Shown: positions 45,878 through 56,632 of the stretch, in pieces
How positions within the stretch are numbered: the stretch's first letter is position 1
Layout: every line of letters starts with the position of its first letter
From: Septoria linicola
Taxonomy: Eukaryota; Ascomycota; Dothideomycetes; Mycosphaerellales; Mycosphaerellaceae
Length of the DNA: 64,000 nucleotides
Direction of reading: 5' to 3'
Assembly (NCBI GenBank): GCA_024114885.1
Contig: CP099420.1
Location: 3,348,001-3,412,000, forward strand
Position numbers and translations under genes: made by a program
The notes under the pieces: generated by a model
Told to the model about the DNA's origin: nothing
Databases searched by the model: none
The model's input: the letters and a program-made list of their open reading frames with translations, nothing else

Positions 45878-47251
45878 TCAGGGGCTCAGCTCAATAGCAT
45901 TATCAACATTCGATCCAGATCTCACAGAATGTTTCTCAAGCAGCACCCTCAGCCACGCCCCATAAGCCGCCCACATCTCACCACCAGGCCTTACACTCCA
46001 CTTCTCGCAAAACCTCAACAGCGCTTCATACCGCTCCTTTGCTTCAGCCCCGGTAGCAGCCAGCGTCTTCGCCAGATCTACAGGACACAAATACGGCGGC
46101 TGCGCACCATCTTCACTCAAGCCTGCTGTGCCTTGCATCACGCAAGCGTAGTACACGCAATGGCCCATGCCTACGCAGTGTCCGACTTCATGCGAAGCGG
46201 TTTTGCAGAGGCGCGAGAACCAGAGACCTTCTTGAGCTTCTCGCGTGCGTTTCCCTGTTTTGAGGGTATGTATATATGCGTCGACTGCGGCGAGCATGGC
46301 AGATGTCGGGTCTGAAGTCCTTGCGGAGGTCTTCGATTTTGCTCGTTTTGGAGGAGGCCGTTCGAGTGCTTCGCCTTTACATACCGCGTCGACGAATGCT
46401 TGGCAGTGGCTCAAAGGCCATACGTGCTCTGTTTCGACCTCCTGAAGCTTGTCTACAGCTGGATTGTAGCGCGAGCTACAGACTAGTGCCACTCTGCTAC
46501 CGCCATATGCTCGGCCGCAGCAGAAGTCGTCTGCTTCGTCTTCGTAGAGATCGTGGTCGACTAACATAAGGATAGCGTAGGCATCTTTTGGTAGGATGGC
46601 TATTGCGGCGTCTAGTAAGTCGTTCAGGTTGAGCTGCTTGCTGTAGAGGTCGCCTATGCATGGCCGATAGCGGATTCCGATGGCTTCAGTACCGATGTTG
46701 AGACCGATGCGGTCACGAGCAGGGGTATTGCGGTTCGGTGCTTCAGACTCATTCCATGGCATAAATTCCAACGGCGATCCCTCGTACAATTTGACCCTGA
46801 GCGGATGATAGAAAGCCTCAAGATACTCTCGCACATCCTCGGTTGCTGGTGGCGAGAGCGCTTGGGAGCCAGACTGAGATCTAGCGACGCCTTTCTTACC
46901 AGCGTTGATGTTTTGTGGCATGGTCCAGTCACGAACGTGTTCGGCTCCAGAAGCATAGCCTGGAGGCGGTACAACATAGATCGTGCGCCTCTTGCCGGTG
47001 TGAGCAACTCGATTACGAATGCTCTGCCACGATCGCATGCTCTGGCCTTTTGTCTTGGGATCGAATGATAGTTCATCGCCTGGTAAGATCAATGGTGCTG
47101 GGAAGGTAGTCGTCTGGTCCCGTCCTGAGCGAGTGTTGGAGCTCGACTGTGCAGCGATCATTCTCTCATGTTGACTTGGTCTCTTATACCCAGCTTCCTG
47201 GGCATGGGTAGAGGGCTCTAGTAGCAGAGCTTCGTGCTTGCATCCGGACAT
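45878..47251 (-). CDS. Archaemetzincin-family zinc metalloprotease
   Basis: Predicted zinc-dependent peptidase of the archaemetzincin (AMZ) family; substrate unknown. Single exon, 457 aa. The extended zinc motif HEVGHCVGMGHC lies near residue 353, with the downstream Cys cluster typical of the family (C, YYACVMQG, then Met-turn region and LCPVDLAK). N-terminal to it, FMPWNESEAP, YSKQLNLNDLLDAAIAILP, YAILMLVDHDLYEDEADDF and CGRAYGGSRVALVCSSRYNP match the conserved half. An insertion rich in Lys/Arg/Ser (KRAKSKTSARTSDP) precedes the catalytic motif. No signal peptide, so intracellular. No intron needed. Confidence 0.93.
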   Translation of the reverse strand: MSGCKHEALLLEPSTHAQEAGYKRPSQHERMIAAQSSSNTRSGRDQTTTFPAPLILPGDELSFDPKTKGQSMRSWQSIRNRVAHTGKRRTIYVVPPPGYASGAEHVRDWTMPQNINAGKKGVARSQSGSQALSPPATEDVREYLEAFYHPLRVKLYEGSPLEFMPWNESEAPNRNTPARDRIGLNIGTEAIGIRYRPCIGDLYSKQLNLNDLLDAAIAILPKDAYAILMLVDHDLYEDEADDFCCGRAYGGSRVALVCSSRYNPAVDKLQEVETEHVWPLSHCQAFVDAVCKGEALERPPPKRAKSKTSARTSDPTSAMLAAVDAYIHTLKTGKRTREAQEGLWFSRLCKTASHEVGHCVGMGHCVYYACVMQGTAGLSEDGAQPPYLCPVDLAKTLAATGAEAKERYEALLRFCEKWSVRPGGEMWAAYGAWLRVLLEKHSVRSGSNVDNAIELSP

Positions 47252-47787
47252 GACTGTTGTACGACAGAGGAGGAGAGAGAAGAAGACCTTACATTTATAA
47301 TTGGTGCTGCAAGCTCAAACAGCTGCTCGGCGCCATGGCCCAAAGTCTACTGTTCCTGCCGCTAGAGATATTCGGTGCATCTGCTATGCCGCGGATGACG
47401 AGTCACGGGAAGGACGACAGAATCTTGTAGTCGTTGTTGTCGTCGCTGGCGCGTTCACGTCGCGCTTGGGATCGTGGTGCCGCTGCTGCCTGCTATGGGT
47501 CTTGGCATCTCGGACAGCGCCGCCGCTAGTTGATGACCGAACTATCTGCAGACAGCTCACTTTCCTAATCCGGCAGAGCGCAATTCTGGCTTGAATTCCG
47601 AGTAGAGCCCACCGAGTAAACAATACTGAGGCATCTCAACACGCATGAAGCTCTCTATCGTGACATTGCATGCATCTGACTGACACTACATCAAAACACA
47701 TCTCGTAAATGCTAACAGCTTTTCGAACATCCATCTATGCCTGTAGTCCAAACGCCACGCTGAAATCAATCCACCAAGATTTCTTCT
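47252..47787. other. Intergenic, archaemetzincin promoter and PDR transporter 3' flank
   Basis: 536 bp between two minus-strand genes. A GTCGTTGTTGTCGTCG simple stretch occurs at about 47429-47450. No gene called. Confidence 0.55.
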
Positions 47788-50700
47788 CTACCGCTTGTTG
47801 AAGTTGAGATACCTGCTGCCGATGAATAGCAAGATCAAATTACTACCAATAAATGCCACCAAGATGCCAAGGTCTCTCCAGCGGTTATCGAACGAGATGC
47901 CCAAGGGCTCGTAGAATTGGTCTCCGACGCTGTAGGCGCAGTATCCACAGTTGGAGGTGGAGTTGTCGACAATGTAGCCTGGACCGCCAGCGCTGAAGAA
48001 GTTGGACATGTAGTCTCCACAAGTCTGGCCTTCGGGCGCAGTGAATCTATTAAGCTCAGCATCAGTGCACACGACGGGCTTGTTGTGCAGCTCAGTAGAC
48101 ACGAGTCCTGCAATCAGACGAGTGAAAGGGTCCAACTCGTAAAGCCAAGATCGCCAGAAACCAGGAATCTGCGGCTTGGGAACGGTGACACCGCAGAATA
48201 GAGCGAAGATGATGATCAAGAACGGGTTGAGCAACACAGCGATGAACGTGCTAGGCGTCAAGGCCGAGACCATCTGGCCGAGGGTGACCGAGAACAACTC
48301 CGTGATCAGGATCATGAAGAAGTTGTATCCTGCTCTATCGGAGGCCGAGCTGAAGGCTGGGATGTAGTAGAGAGGAAGGAAGAAACCGACAGCACAGATG
48401 ATGCTGTATGGGATTTCGGCCAAGACCATTGAGAGGGCGAATGGTAGCTGCTTGTAGGTCTTGCTGGCGGCCTCGCGGTAGTAGATCAGTCGAGAAAGAT
48501 CATACTTGGGCTCGACTTGCGCCAAGATGAGCGCTGGCAGAACAGTGACCTGGAAGATAATGAAGACTCTGTACTGCAGCGATGTCCGAGACTCATCGAG
48601 CTGCAAGAACATGAGACCGGTAAGCAATGCAATGATGACGTGGTTGAAGAGACGAGTGAAGCCATAATTTGGCGATCTCCAGAAGGCCTTGTGGGTGCGG
48701 AGCTGCACGGTCTTGATCTGGTGCCAGAGGGGTGTCGCGAATTCCTTTTGGTCCACAGGTGGCTGAGAGCCGACTTCCGCGATACGCTCAGTCTTGATAC
48801 GGAGGATCTCTTCCTTAGTTGCTGCCAGCTCTTCCGAGTCGCGCCAGATCTCGCCCCAGTCCTTGTCACCGATGCGTGCAGCCTGTCCAGCTCCAATGGC
48901 ATCGAGCATCCATTCAGCTGGGTTGGCATCTGGTGGACAGTCTGCACCGTACTTGTGGAAGTAGCCTCGGAGAGTGGTGGCATCCTTGCCAATGTCTCCA
49001 AAGTACACAGTCTGGCCACCTCTCTGAAGTAAAAGTAATCGGTCAAAGTTCTCGAAGAGGGATGCGTTCGGCTGATGAATGGTGCAAAGAATGGCTTGTC
49101 CAGCTCCGGCAAGCTTGCGCAAGAATCGCACAATATTAAAGGCAGACTGCGAATCAAGTCCGGATGTCTGCGAGAAAAGTCAGCAAGATCACATCATTAG
49201 TAAGACATACAAACACTCACCGGTTCGTCCAGGAACAGCAGAAGCTCTGGCTTAGCGGCAAGTTCAACACCAATAGTCACACGCTTGCGCTGCTCGACTG
49301 CAAGTCCTGCCTCAGGGCTACCGATAATGGCGTCGGCGATCTCCTCCATCTCGAGCAAGGCGATGATTTCCTCGACATACGAGTACTTCTCCTCCAGCGG
49401 CGTCATGTAAGGCTGGCGTAGGACGGCAGAGAAGCGAAGAGCTTCACGCACGGTCTGTGTGCCCTCATGGACATCGAGTTGTTCTGCGTAACTAGTACCA
49501 CGTTGGAACGCGGTACCAGGAGGCTTGCCGTCGATAAGCTTGTCACCGGTGATGACTCCGATGCTCTTTCTGGAAGCTAGCACATCGAGAAGTGTCGTTT
49601 TGCCTGCGCCGGAGGCACCCATGAGCGCAGTCAGCTGTCCTGGCTTGACATAACCAAAGATATTGTTGAGCAGTTGGAGCTGACCAGATGGCACTGGTAC
49701 TTCATAGCACAAATTCTCCCAAGTGAGCACAGCCTTAGACTCGATAGACAGATCTGAACCGCCTGCCTCACCCTCCTTGCGGCTGCGCTTTTGTCTCTTT
49801 TCAGCAAGAGCATCGTTCAATTGCTTGCGCTCCTTGTCTTCTTTGGCGTAGAAGGTAATGGTCTTGCCTCCAGCACCCCACTTGATGTACTCGCCAAGGA
49901 AAGCATTCGAGATCAGGAAAGCAGTCACGAGAACGACAATAATGCCCCAATTGCGCCACAAATCCCGTGGGAAGTACTGGAAAGCAGTCTCGACGTAGCT
50001 GGTACCGGAGACTGTCGATGTGCCTGCAGTGCTGCCGGCTAGTGTGCATGTCTGGTGCGCGATGTCACCATAGCCGGGGCCGTACGGAATGAGGGATGTT
50101 CCAACACACTCCAAGTCGAGCCTCTTGAACTCATTCATCATCATGGCCGAGAAACCCAGTCCCACTGCATTGATGTAGAAGATCCACGAAAGCCACACCT
50201 GCTGGCTTGGGTATTGTATCAAGTAGCCTGAGGTCAGCACGAAAAGTGTGATGATCGTTGCAGCGAACTTGATGGCACTGTCGAAGTCGGGACATAGACA
50301 GCCGACTGTACGGAAGAACAACGTAATGGCGAGGTAACCAGTGACGATGACCAAGTAGAATGTGAAGAATGCCCCAGCATCGTAAACCAGACCACACATG
50401 AAGTAGACCATGATCGAGAAAACCAGAATCTGTGCAGCCGCGAATGCTAAATCGACCAGTATCTGCGCAATCCACAGTGCAGACGGCCGATGGAAGGTGT
50501 AAGCCCTGTGTTTGTTGACGATTCCACGACCCATCATCACAGTCCCGAGTTCACCGAAAGCTTGGAAGCAGTTGAACAGCAGCGCAATGAACAGTACACC
50601 TCCACGAGTGAAAGCGCCGGCGCTAGTCTTTGGTTGCTGAAGCCACACAGTACCAATGACAATGGCAATGACGATAGATGTGATCCAGGAGACGACGAGG

Positions 50701-52427
50701 GAGAAGCGATCTTGCCACTTCAGGATGAATTGTCTCTTCATCAGAGCCCATGTTTGCAGGTAGAAGGGAATGGAATAGACAGATTTCTGAGGAGCGTGGC
50801 GTTTGCCTTGCAGAACAGCTGTCTTGAAGTCCTCGTAGACGTGCTGCTCTTCCTTGACTCGGTTCCGCCATCTGCTCATCTCTTCGTCTCGCATGGTGGC
50901 GTAGTTGGACTTCTCGAAGGCTTCTACGAGATCATCTGGTGTTGATGGCACATCTGCCGAGCTGCGTCCAGAGGCGTACTCGCGCTCGAACTCGTCTGTA
51001 CAACCTGTAAGGTAGTCGGGCGTGGTCTGTCGTGGCTTCTCCAAGAATCCGAGTCCCTCAAAATATGATCTGGCTTCCTGTGCTGGGCCGAAGAAGACCT
51101 GTCGGCCTTCTGCAATGACCATGACCTTGTCGAATTGCGAGTAGATGTTCTCCGATGCTTGGTAGAGCGACACGAACGTAGTGGTGTGATAGATGTCAGT
51201 CATGATGCGCAACGACTTGGCATAATCCAGAGCAGTCGAAGCATCCAGACCACGAGTGCTGTTGTCGTGACTGCAGACGGAACCGCCTGTGATCATCATC
51301 TCGGCAATGGAGACTCGCTTCCTCTCTCCACCAGAGATACCACGAACGAATGGGTTGCCGACGATCGTGTTCTTGGTGTGCTCGATGTTGAACATGCGCA
51401 GCAGCATGTCGACGACCTTGTCCTTGAACTGTGCTGGGCTGATACCACCCGGTCTCTTTCCAGGCACCTTCGTCTCCAGCGCGAAGCCGAGCGTCTGACC
51501 TACCGTGAGAGTAGGATGATGCACATCATCTTCCTCACAGTATACAGCCTCTCCACGATACCTCTTCTCGAACTCTTTCGCTGAGAATGGACCATATTGA
51601 ACTTCACCCTCAATGTTTGTGTATCCATATCTCTGGTTCGCAATGACCTTCAGGAAAGAGGTACATCCCGAACCTGGCTTGCCAAGTACGAGCACCATCT
51701 CGCCTGGCTTGACCAAGCCTTTGAAGTTGTGCAAGATGTTGACCTCTTTTCCCACTCCACCTTTCCCAGCAAGACCCATGAGAAACTTGAAGGGAAACAT
51801 GAAGAATCCGGTGAAGGCATCGGGGAATGTCTGCACGAAGATCTTGCTGCCTCCCATGCCCTTGACCGTGAGTCCATCCCAAACGACGCCAATGGCTTTG
51901 TGCTTGATGCCGCTATCCTCTTCAAGACGCTTGTTGCCTCGCAGCGTGTCCTCCAGGTCGAATTGCTCATCATCGTCGCTTGTCGAAGGCGACACGGCCT
52001 TTTCGAGATCGGTCGCGCCATGCTTCTCGCTTCTCCTGCTCTGTGTGCGGGAAAGCTTGCTTCGTGAGATGTGACTTGTTCGACTGAGCTCTCGCTGCAG
52101 TTCAGCAAAGTCGCTTCTCGCGCGCTGCACGTTCACGCCGTGAATTAACTGTTGTTCGACAGACTCGCGACGTGATTCGGGTGCGTGATCATCCTGGCTG
52201 CTATCTGAAGTTTCCTTATTCGTGGTCAGGGTATCCCGGTCCGTCTCGATCTTGCGTTGTTCAATCGCCTCGGTTACGAATCCAGCTTCGCGATCCTTCT
52301 CGCTGGCTTGAGGATGTGCTGAGGGATTGTCTGCATTGGCTGTTTGCACAAAGCCATGCCCACCGTGCGTGTGTCCTGGGTGGTTGAGATGCAACTCTTC
52401 CTCGACCTTCTCCTTCGCAGACTCCAT
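47788..52427 (-). CDS. PDR-type ABC transporter, subfamily G (Cdr/Pdr5-like multidrug exporter)
   Basis: Plasma-membrane drug or lipid exporter with the reversed (NBD-TMD)x2 order. Minus-strand exons 52427-49221 and 49167-47788 give 1,528 aa. NBD1 has the degenerate Walker A LGKPGSGCTSFL (Cys in place of Lys, standard in fungal PDR proteins) and VRGISGGERKRVSIAE; NBD2 has LMGASGAGKTTLLDVLASRK and VEQRKRVTIGVELAAKP. The 53-nt intron lies inside the NBD2 Walker B/D-loop (FLDEP, then TSGLDSQSAFNIVRFL), so reading through it destroys the domain. The Cys/Gly-rich last extracellular loop (CGDYMSNFF, NCGYCAYSVGDQFY) is typical. The frame opens 66 nt further upstream, but the first ATG is at 52427 (MESAKEKVEEEL). 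The upstream 1.3 kb has no gene. Confidence 0.95.
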
Positions 52428-53716
52428 CTTATCGTCCACGGATCTGGCGGTGAGCCAAATCGTCCACTGATCGATGCGCTCCAATGACAGCACAAGTAAG
52501 CACTAAGTTAGAAGTCAGCCAACAAATGGCGAGACTAGTCGTTCGATCCCGTCAGCAACCGCGTGAGAGTGGGTATCATCCCCAAGTTTATATTCAAACA
52601 AACAGGCCGAGCAACACTCGAGCGAAGGAAAAGAATGGAGACACGGGATTGTTGAAACTGTGAGACATTGTTTACACATGATGAGTGATTGCTAAGAAAG
52701 AATATGGCTCCACTCGCGTGCCTCGCGGACGCGGCGGCGTCCACAAAATGCAAAGCTGCCGCTGTTGACGAGCTCGACGAGGCAGGTCTGGCATGCACGA
52801 ATCATGAATTATTCGCTAGATGGGCGATTCTCTCGCTTGAAGCTGCCTACGCCGCGCCGGAGCATGGGAGTACGGGCTGCCGAATGATACGTCTTTCCAC
52901 ATTGAGCAGGTGGTCCACTTGTCAAAAGCCTGTGAGTCGACCTTCGGCACACACTCCACCGGGTCGGCTGCTTAACACCGCAAACCCTGAAACAGAACTC
53001 CCTCTTCGGTGTCTGCAACAAGGCCCTGTTTGTGACAAGATATGCCAGTAGCGCGTGGTGAGCTGTAGCTTCGAGCCTCGGGATTGGACTGCATTCCTCG
53101 ACATGTGAGTAGTCGTAGCAGGGCTTACCCAGCAGCTCAGATCTGACAACGTGCTTTTTGTAGTTATGCATACAGATACACTTTGTTCACAATTATTCAC
53201 CTGCTGGTCCTTTTCTCGTAAATTCGTGGCTCGAACCAATCCCTCGCTGAACGCCACACTCCACGCTCTGTGCTTTCGTATCACAAGATTACCAGGCCCG
53301 CTCCCTGACATTGTTGTAACATGTCGGTGTGTCGCCTACAGATAGGAACGCCAAGTCGGCTCGCGTGCCTGGAAATCCTGCCTTTGTTCGACCGCTGCCT
53401 GTGTTCATCCGCGCCCGACTCGTCCGCGCCCAACTCCGCCATTTGTGCGGCTTTCACTGTTGTATGCCGCAGCGGATACTCAAAAATGATTGGTCCTGAT
53501 CCAAGTTCCTCGTGCTTGCATCTGTAAGCGAGCACAAAGACAGCTGTGCAATAACAGACTGTATGGCGGTAAATCTCATACAGTATCGCGTGCATACGCT
53601 GCAAGGGGCGCCTTGCAGCCCATTGCTTGGACAACAGTATTACTTCGAGCCACGTGAAGTGTCGGCCACACGCAGTCGACTCTCGTTGAGTTTGCAAGGA
53701 TCTCTCCTGGCGACAC
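52428..53716. other. Intergenic, upstream of PDR transporter
   Basis: 1.3 kb. A plus-strand frame at 52689-53051 (Ala-rich, 120 codons) and a minus-strand frame at 53281-53802 have no domains; the latter overlaps the 3' end of OPI1 out of frame. Probably the promoter of the ABCG pump. Confidence 0.5.
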
Positions 53717-55265
53717 TCATGATTTCTCCATAATCTCTGGTCGTTGAGATGCATGTGGAGCATCGCCCATTTCCTGGTCCTGGTCGTTGTCACTTCTGCC
53801 AACGCGCATGAGCCATTGTTCTGCAGAGTCCAGAGTGGCCTTCAATACGCCGCTGACTTGGCTCATGACCTCCAGACCTTCGCCAGCAAAGTCAATCATA
53901 CGTCGCGCGTTGCGGCTGGTTTCTGAAGCAACAGCTTGCTGCCTCGACACGATCTGCCAGCGTTCCGGCAGCGACATGAGCTGTCTGCGCACAAAGTCCT
54001 TGGCGTTCTCTGGCAATACCCCGCCAGTATAATCTGAGACTGACTTGACAACGATGTGAAGTCTGTTCATGATCTCGTTGCAGGTCTGCTGAATTTGTTC
54101 TGCCAGATGGCGAGCCTGTTCGTTCCGCTCAGGTGTCGATGGCCTCTGACCTTTCTCTAGGATAGCTCCATCGTTGCCATTCTGCTGAGCTCGCGTGCTC
54201 TCGTATTGTTCCAGACAGATCTGGAGCGCTCTGCTGAGATGCTCCACGCCCGCTGCAGCATCGCGTAGCAGGGTCAGGCATATTCGTAAGCTTTTACGGG
54301 ATGTGTAGCTAAGTGCCACAGACAGCCCACCAGTCGTCACCCAGAATTGTGAACTCCAGTTCCGTTGATGTGGAGGTCGCATGGGGCTAGCTTCTTCGCG
54401 ATACGAAGGAGGCCTGCTGCCGCTGTATGGTGGTAGCTGTGCTTCTTGACGATGCCTGCCAGCATCGCCATTGAGCATTGGAGTGTCCTGCTTCTCTACA
54501 TGACCGGCCTCCACATCCCCAGGCCGGCGAGACTGTAGGTATCGACGAACACCAGCATCAATGCCTGTAAGCCCTCCTACAGAGCTCGCGACATTGATCG
54601 TGTTACGTTCCATGAGGTTGGCTGCACCCTGGACAATGCGAGGTGTGAACCCTTTCGTCGTCGAGTATGCTGCTAGCGAAGTCTTAACAGCCCCACCGAC
54701 CCATGGGTGAGCTTGTGCTATGAGCTCCAGAATGGGCTCGGGGTCTTCTCGAAATTCAGCATTGGAGATGCTATTCGAGCTAGCATGTGACATGTGTCTG
54801 CTCTGGTTTCGGGATCCGCGGCTATACTCTGGCAATCTGTTCAGCACTGCTTCCAATGTCTGGCACGTGGTATTGAAGCTCACCTGGATTGCCCAGTCCG
54901 GACAGCGCTTCCGCAGCATCTCGCACGTCTGGGTCTTCCATAGAGACCACACTTGTCGCTCGTCCATTCCTGTCTTCCATGCTCACTACACTTGCCGTAT
55001 CGACCGGACTAGCCATTGTCACGTCTGCTCCTCCTTCGCCTAGCAATACATGTCCAGGGTCTATTCGTGGCAGACTTCGCACTGATTGTGGGGACTGTTG
55101 TCGCGGTGCTGACATGCGCTCAAACTCAGGCGATAAGACTGTTTTGAGGTCTGGTAGCGTGACATCGTTGTGTGATCTGATTTCGTGCCTGGGAACAGCA
55201 GGCCATTCGACCGTCTCTGGCGACCGTGAGAGCGCGCTGGAGGGTCTACTTTGGACAGCCTCCAT
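53717..55265 (-). CDS. OPI1: Opi1-family transcriptional regulator of phospholipid biosynthesis
   Basis: In yeast, Opi1 represses INO genes and senses phosphatidic acid at the ER; filamentous fungi keep the family. Minus-strand exons 55265-54884 and 54828-53717 give 497 aa. Seen: VTLPDLKTVLSPEFERM, VVSMEDPDVRDAAEALSGLG, the conserved ELIAQAHPWVGGAVKTSLAA followed by YSTTKGFTPRIVQ, ASSVGGLTGIDAGVRRYL, NWSSQFWVTTGGLSVALS, LRICLTLLRDAAAGVEHL, VSDYTGGVLPENAKDFVRRQ, LMSLPERWQIVS and FAGEGLEVMSQVSGVLKATL. The intron has two candidate acceptors: AACAG breaks the frame, and the later GCCAG (55-nt intron) keeps it and yields the family sequence LGNPEYSRGS. A duplicated SVVSMED motif occurs in exon 1. 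Confidence 0.93.
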
Positions 55266-55820
55266 CTTGGCGCATCAGCACTTATCAGCTGTTGTCGACG
55301 TGCGTTCGGCGAGGATCGTGTTTTAACGGAGTCTCAGACATGAACGAATGGTGAAGCGTCAGAATTGAAGTAACTAGAGCAGGCTACTCAGGCTGCAGGA
55401 GGTTTGAATCGATTGCTTGTGTGTGGAAAGCTCGGATCCTTGAGTGACGAATAGTCACGGGTTCACATGCAAAACGGGAGAACGAACTAGGGGATCTCGG
55501 TTCACTAAGAGCTAGCGAATCACAATCCCGGTCAGTCGAACTTTTGAAGCATGTGAAGGCTGATATCTCCTTCGTGCTACGTTTCGCAACCAAGTTCTCA
55601 CCAGCTTTATCAACCTCGTTTGCACGTGCTTGTCAGTTGCCGTAGTCGCAATTCATCTGAGGTGAAGCAGACAGACCTCGATCTACGGTTGTACTCCATT
55701 GTGTTTCTTGCACTGCATGCTGTAGAATAGCGATACACCAATTTTAGACCTGCGAATAGCAACAGAGCAATGCCCAACCCTCTGTCACAACTCTGTCACG
55801 CAACATCCGACATGGGATCC

Positions 55821-56018
55821 TCAGCGGGGTCTCACGCCGAAAGTCGCTTCCATGTGAAGGCAAGTCGGCCCAGTGTTTACGAACGCCACATTGGGAAATG
55901 CGGCTTCCAGGCACGACGGCAGCAGATGGTTCGCGATAAGGTCACTCTGCGACCTCCAGACTCTGGTGTTTTGGCTGCCATCCACTTGAAGCTTCATCTC
56001 ATACGTCCACTTCGCCAT
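55821..56018 (-). CDS. Possible small protein, unknown family
   Basis: A 65-codon frame starting MAKWTYEMKLQVDG and ending FGVRPR. Codon pattern and amino-acid mix look protein-like, and a GTGAGA donor with a possible acceptor 54 nt later would add about 36 residues. No domain, signal peptide or neighbour supports it. It could equally be a chance frame in a promoter. Confidence 0.22.
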   Translation of the reverse strand: MAKWTYEMKLQVDGSQNTRVWRSQSDLIANHLLPSCLEAAFPNVAFVNTGPTCLHMEATFGVRPR

Positions 56019-56163
56019 TGTCCGTAGCACGTAGCAATATACCTCGAAGAGTGCACTTCAATCCATATCATTGCTTCAAAACTGCCTGCCATTACATGAC
56101 GAAGCCAGCTAGATCGCTCCAAGCCACGAAACCGTTAGCTGGCGAACTTGCCTGTTTGCCGAC

Positions 56164-56509
56164 ATGATCGGCGTTCAAAGCCACGTGGTATGCTTCTTCT
56201 TTGCACTTCCTGAATTCGAAAACAGATGCGCAAAACAACATCTAGCAGGGGATCATGTTTCGTGTGCCGGGCCGAATATGGCTGCGCTTGGATGCGCATA
56301 GCTTGGCGTCGAATACTTGTGCTTCGGAGCTCTGGAAGTGCTCCGTGTTTGCTACTCGTTATGCTTTGGAGAGCGATCGCACAGATCTGCGCGAGGCTTG
56401 GCGGAGATTGATGGCGTTGCATGTGAAGATACCGAGCATGTGGATGGTGGAAGACAGGAAGGGAGAATGGACATGCTGGCTTGTGAGCTACGATTTTCAA
56501 CGTCTATGA
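56164..56509 (+). CDS. Possible two-exon small protein, unknown family
   Basis: Exons 56164-56187 and 56249-56509 (61-nt intron, GTATGC donor, CTGAA branch-like site, TAGCAG acceptor) would give 94 aa: MIGVQSHV, then GIMFRVPGRIWLRLDAHSLA, LESDRTDLREAWRRL, PSMWMVEDRKGEWTCWLVSY. The amino-acid mix is balanced and Trp-rich. No known domain. It ends 123 bp from the facing TFC1 stop. Low confidence because only composition and one plausible intron support it. Confidence 0.3.
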
Positions 56510-56632
56510 TTCACAGACATGCAGCCTCGGATACCAAACCACGTCGTGCGAGCAAGTTGCGGACAGAGCTGTACGCTTGCGGAAGTTACTTGCGGATTCC
56601 CATCCTGCCAATGACCATTTATGCATCAGTCT

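Larger units (their letters stand above)
55266..56632. other. Intergenic with two coding-like short ORFs
   Basis: 1.4 kb between OPI1 and TFC1, both on the minus strand. It carries two short frames with coding-like composition, annotated separately (55821-56018 minus and 56164-56509 plus). The rest is presumed promoter of OPI1 and 3' flank of TFC1. Confidence 0.5.

Noticed and set aside
52689..53051. 120-codon Ala-rich plus-strand open frame
   Set aside because: No domain and no splice support; lies in the promoter of the PDR transporter.
53281..53802. 173-codon minus-strand open frame
   Set aside because: Overlaps the OPI1 3' end in another frame and shows no recognisable family.
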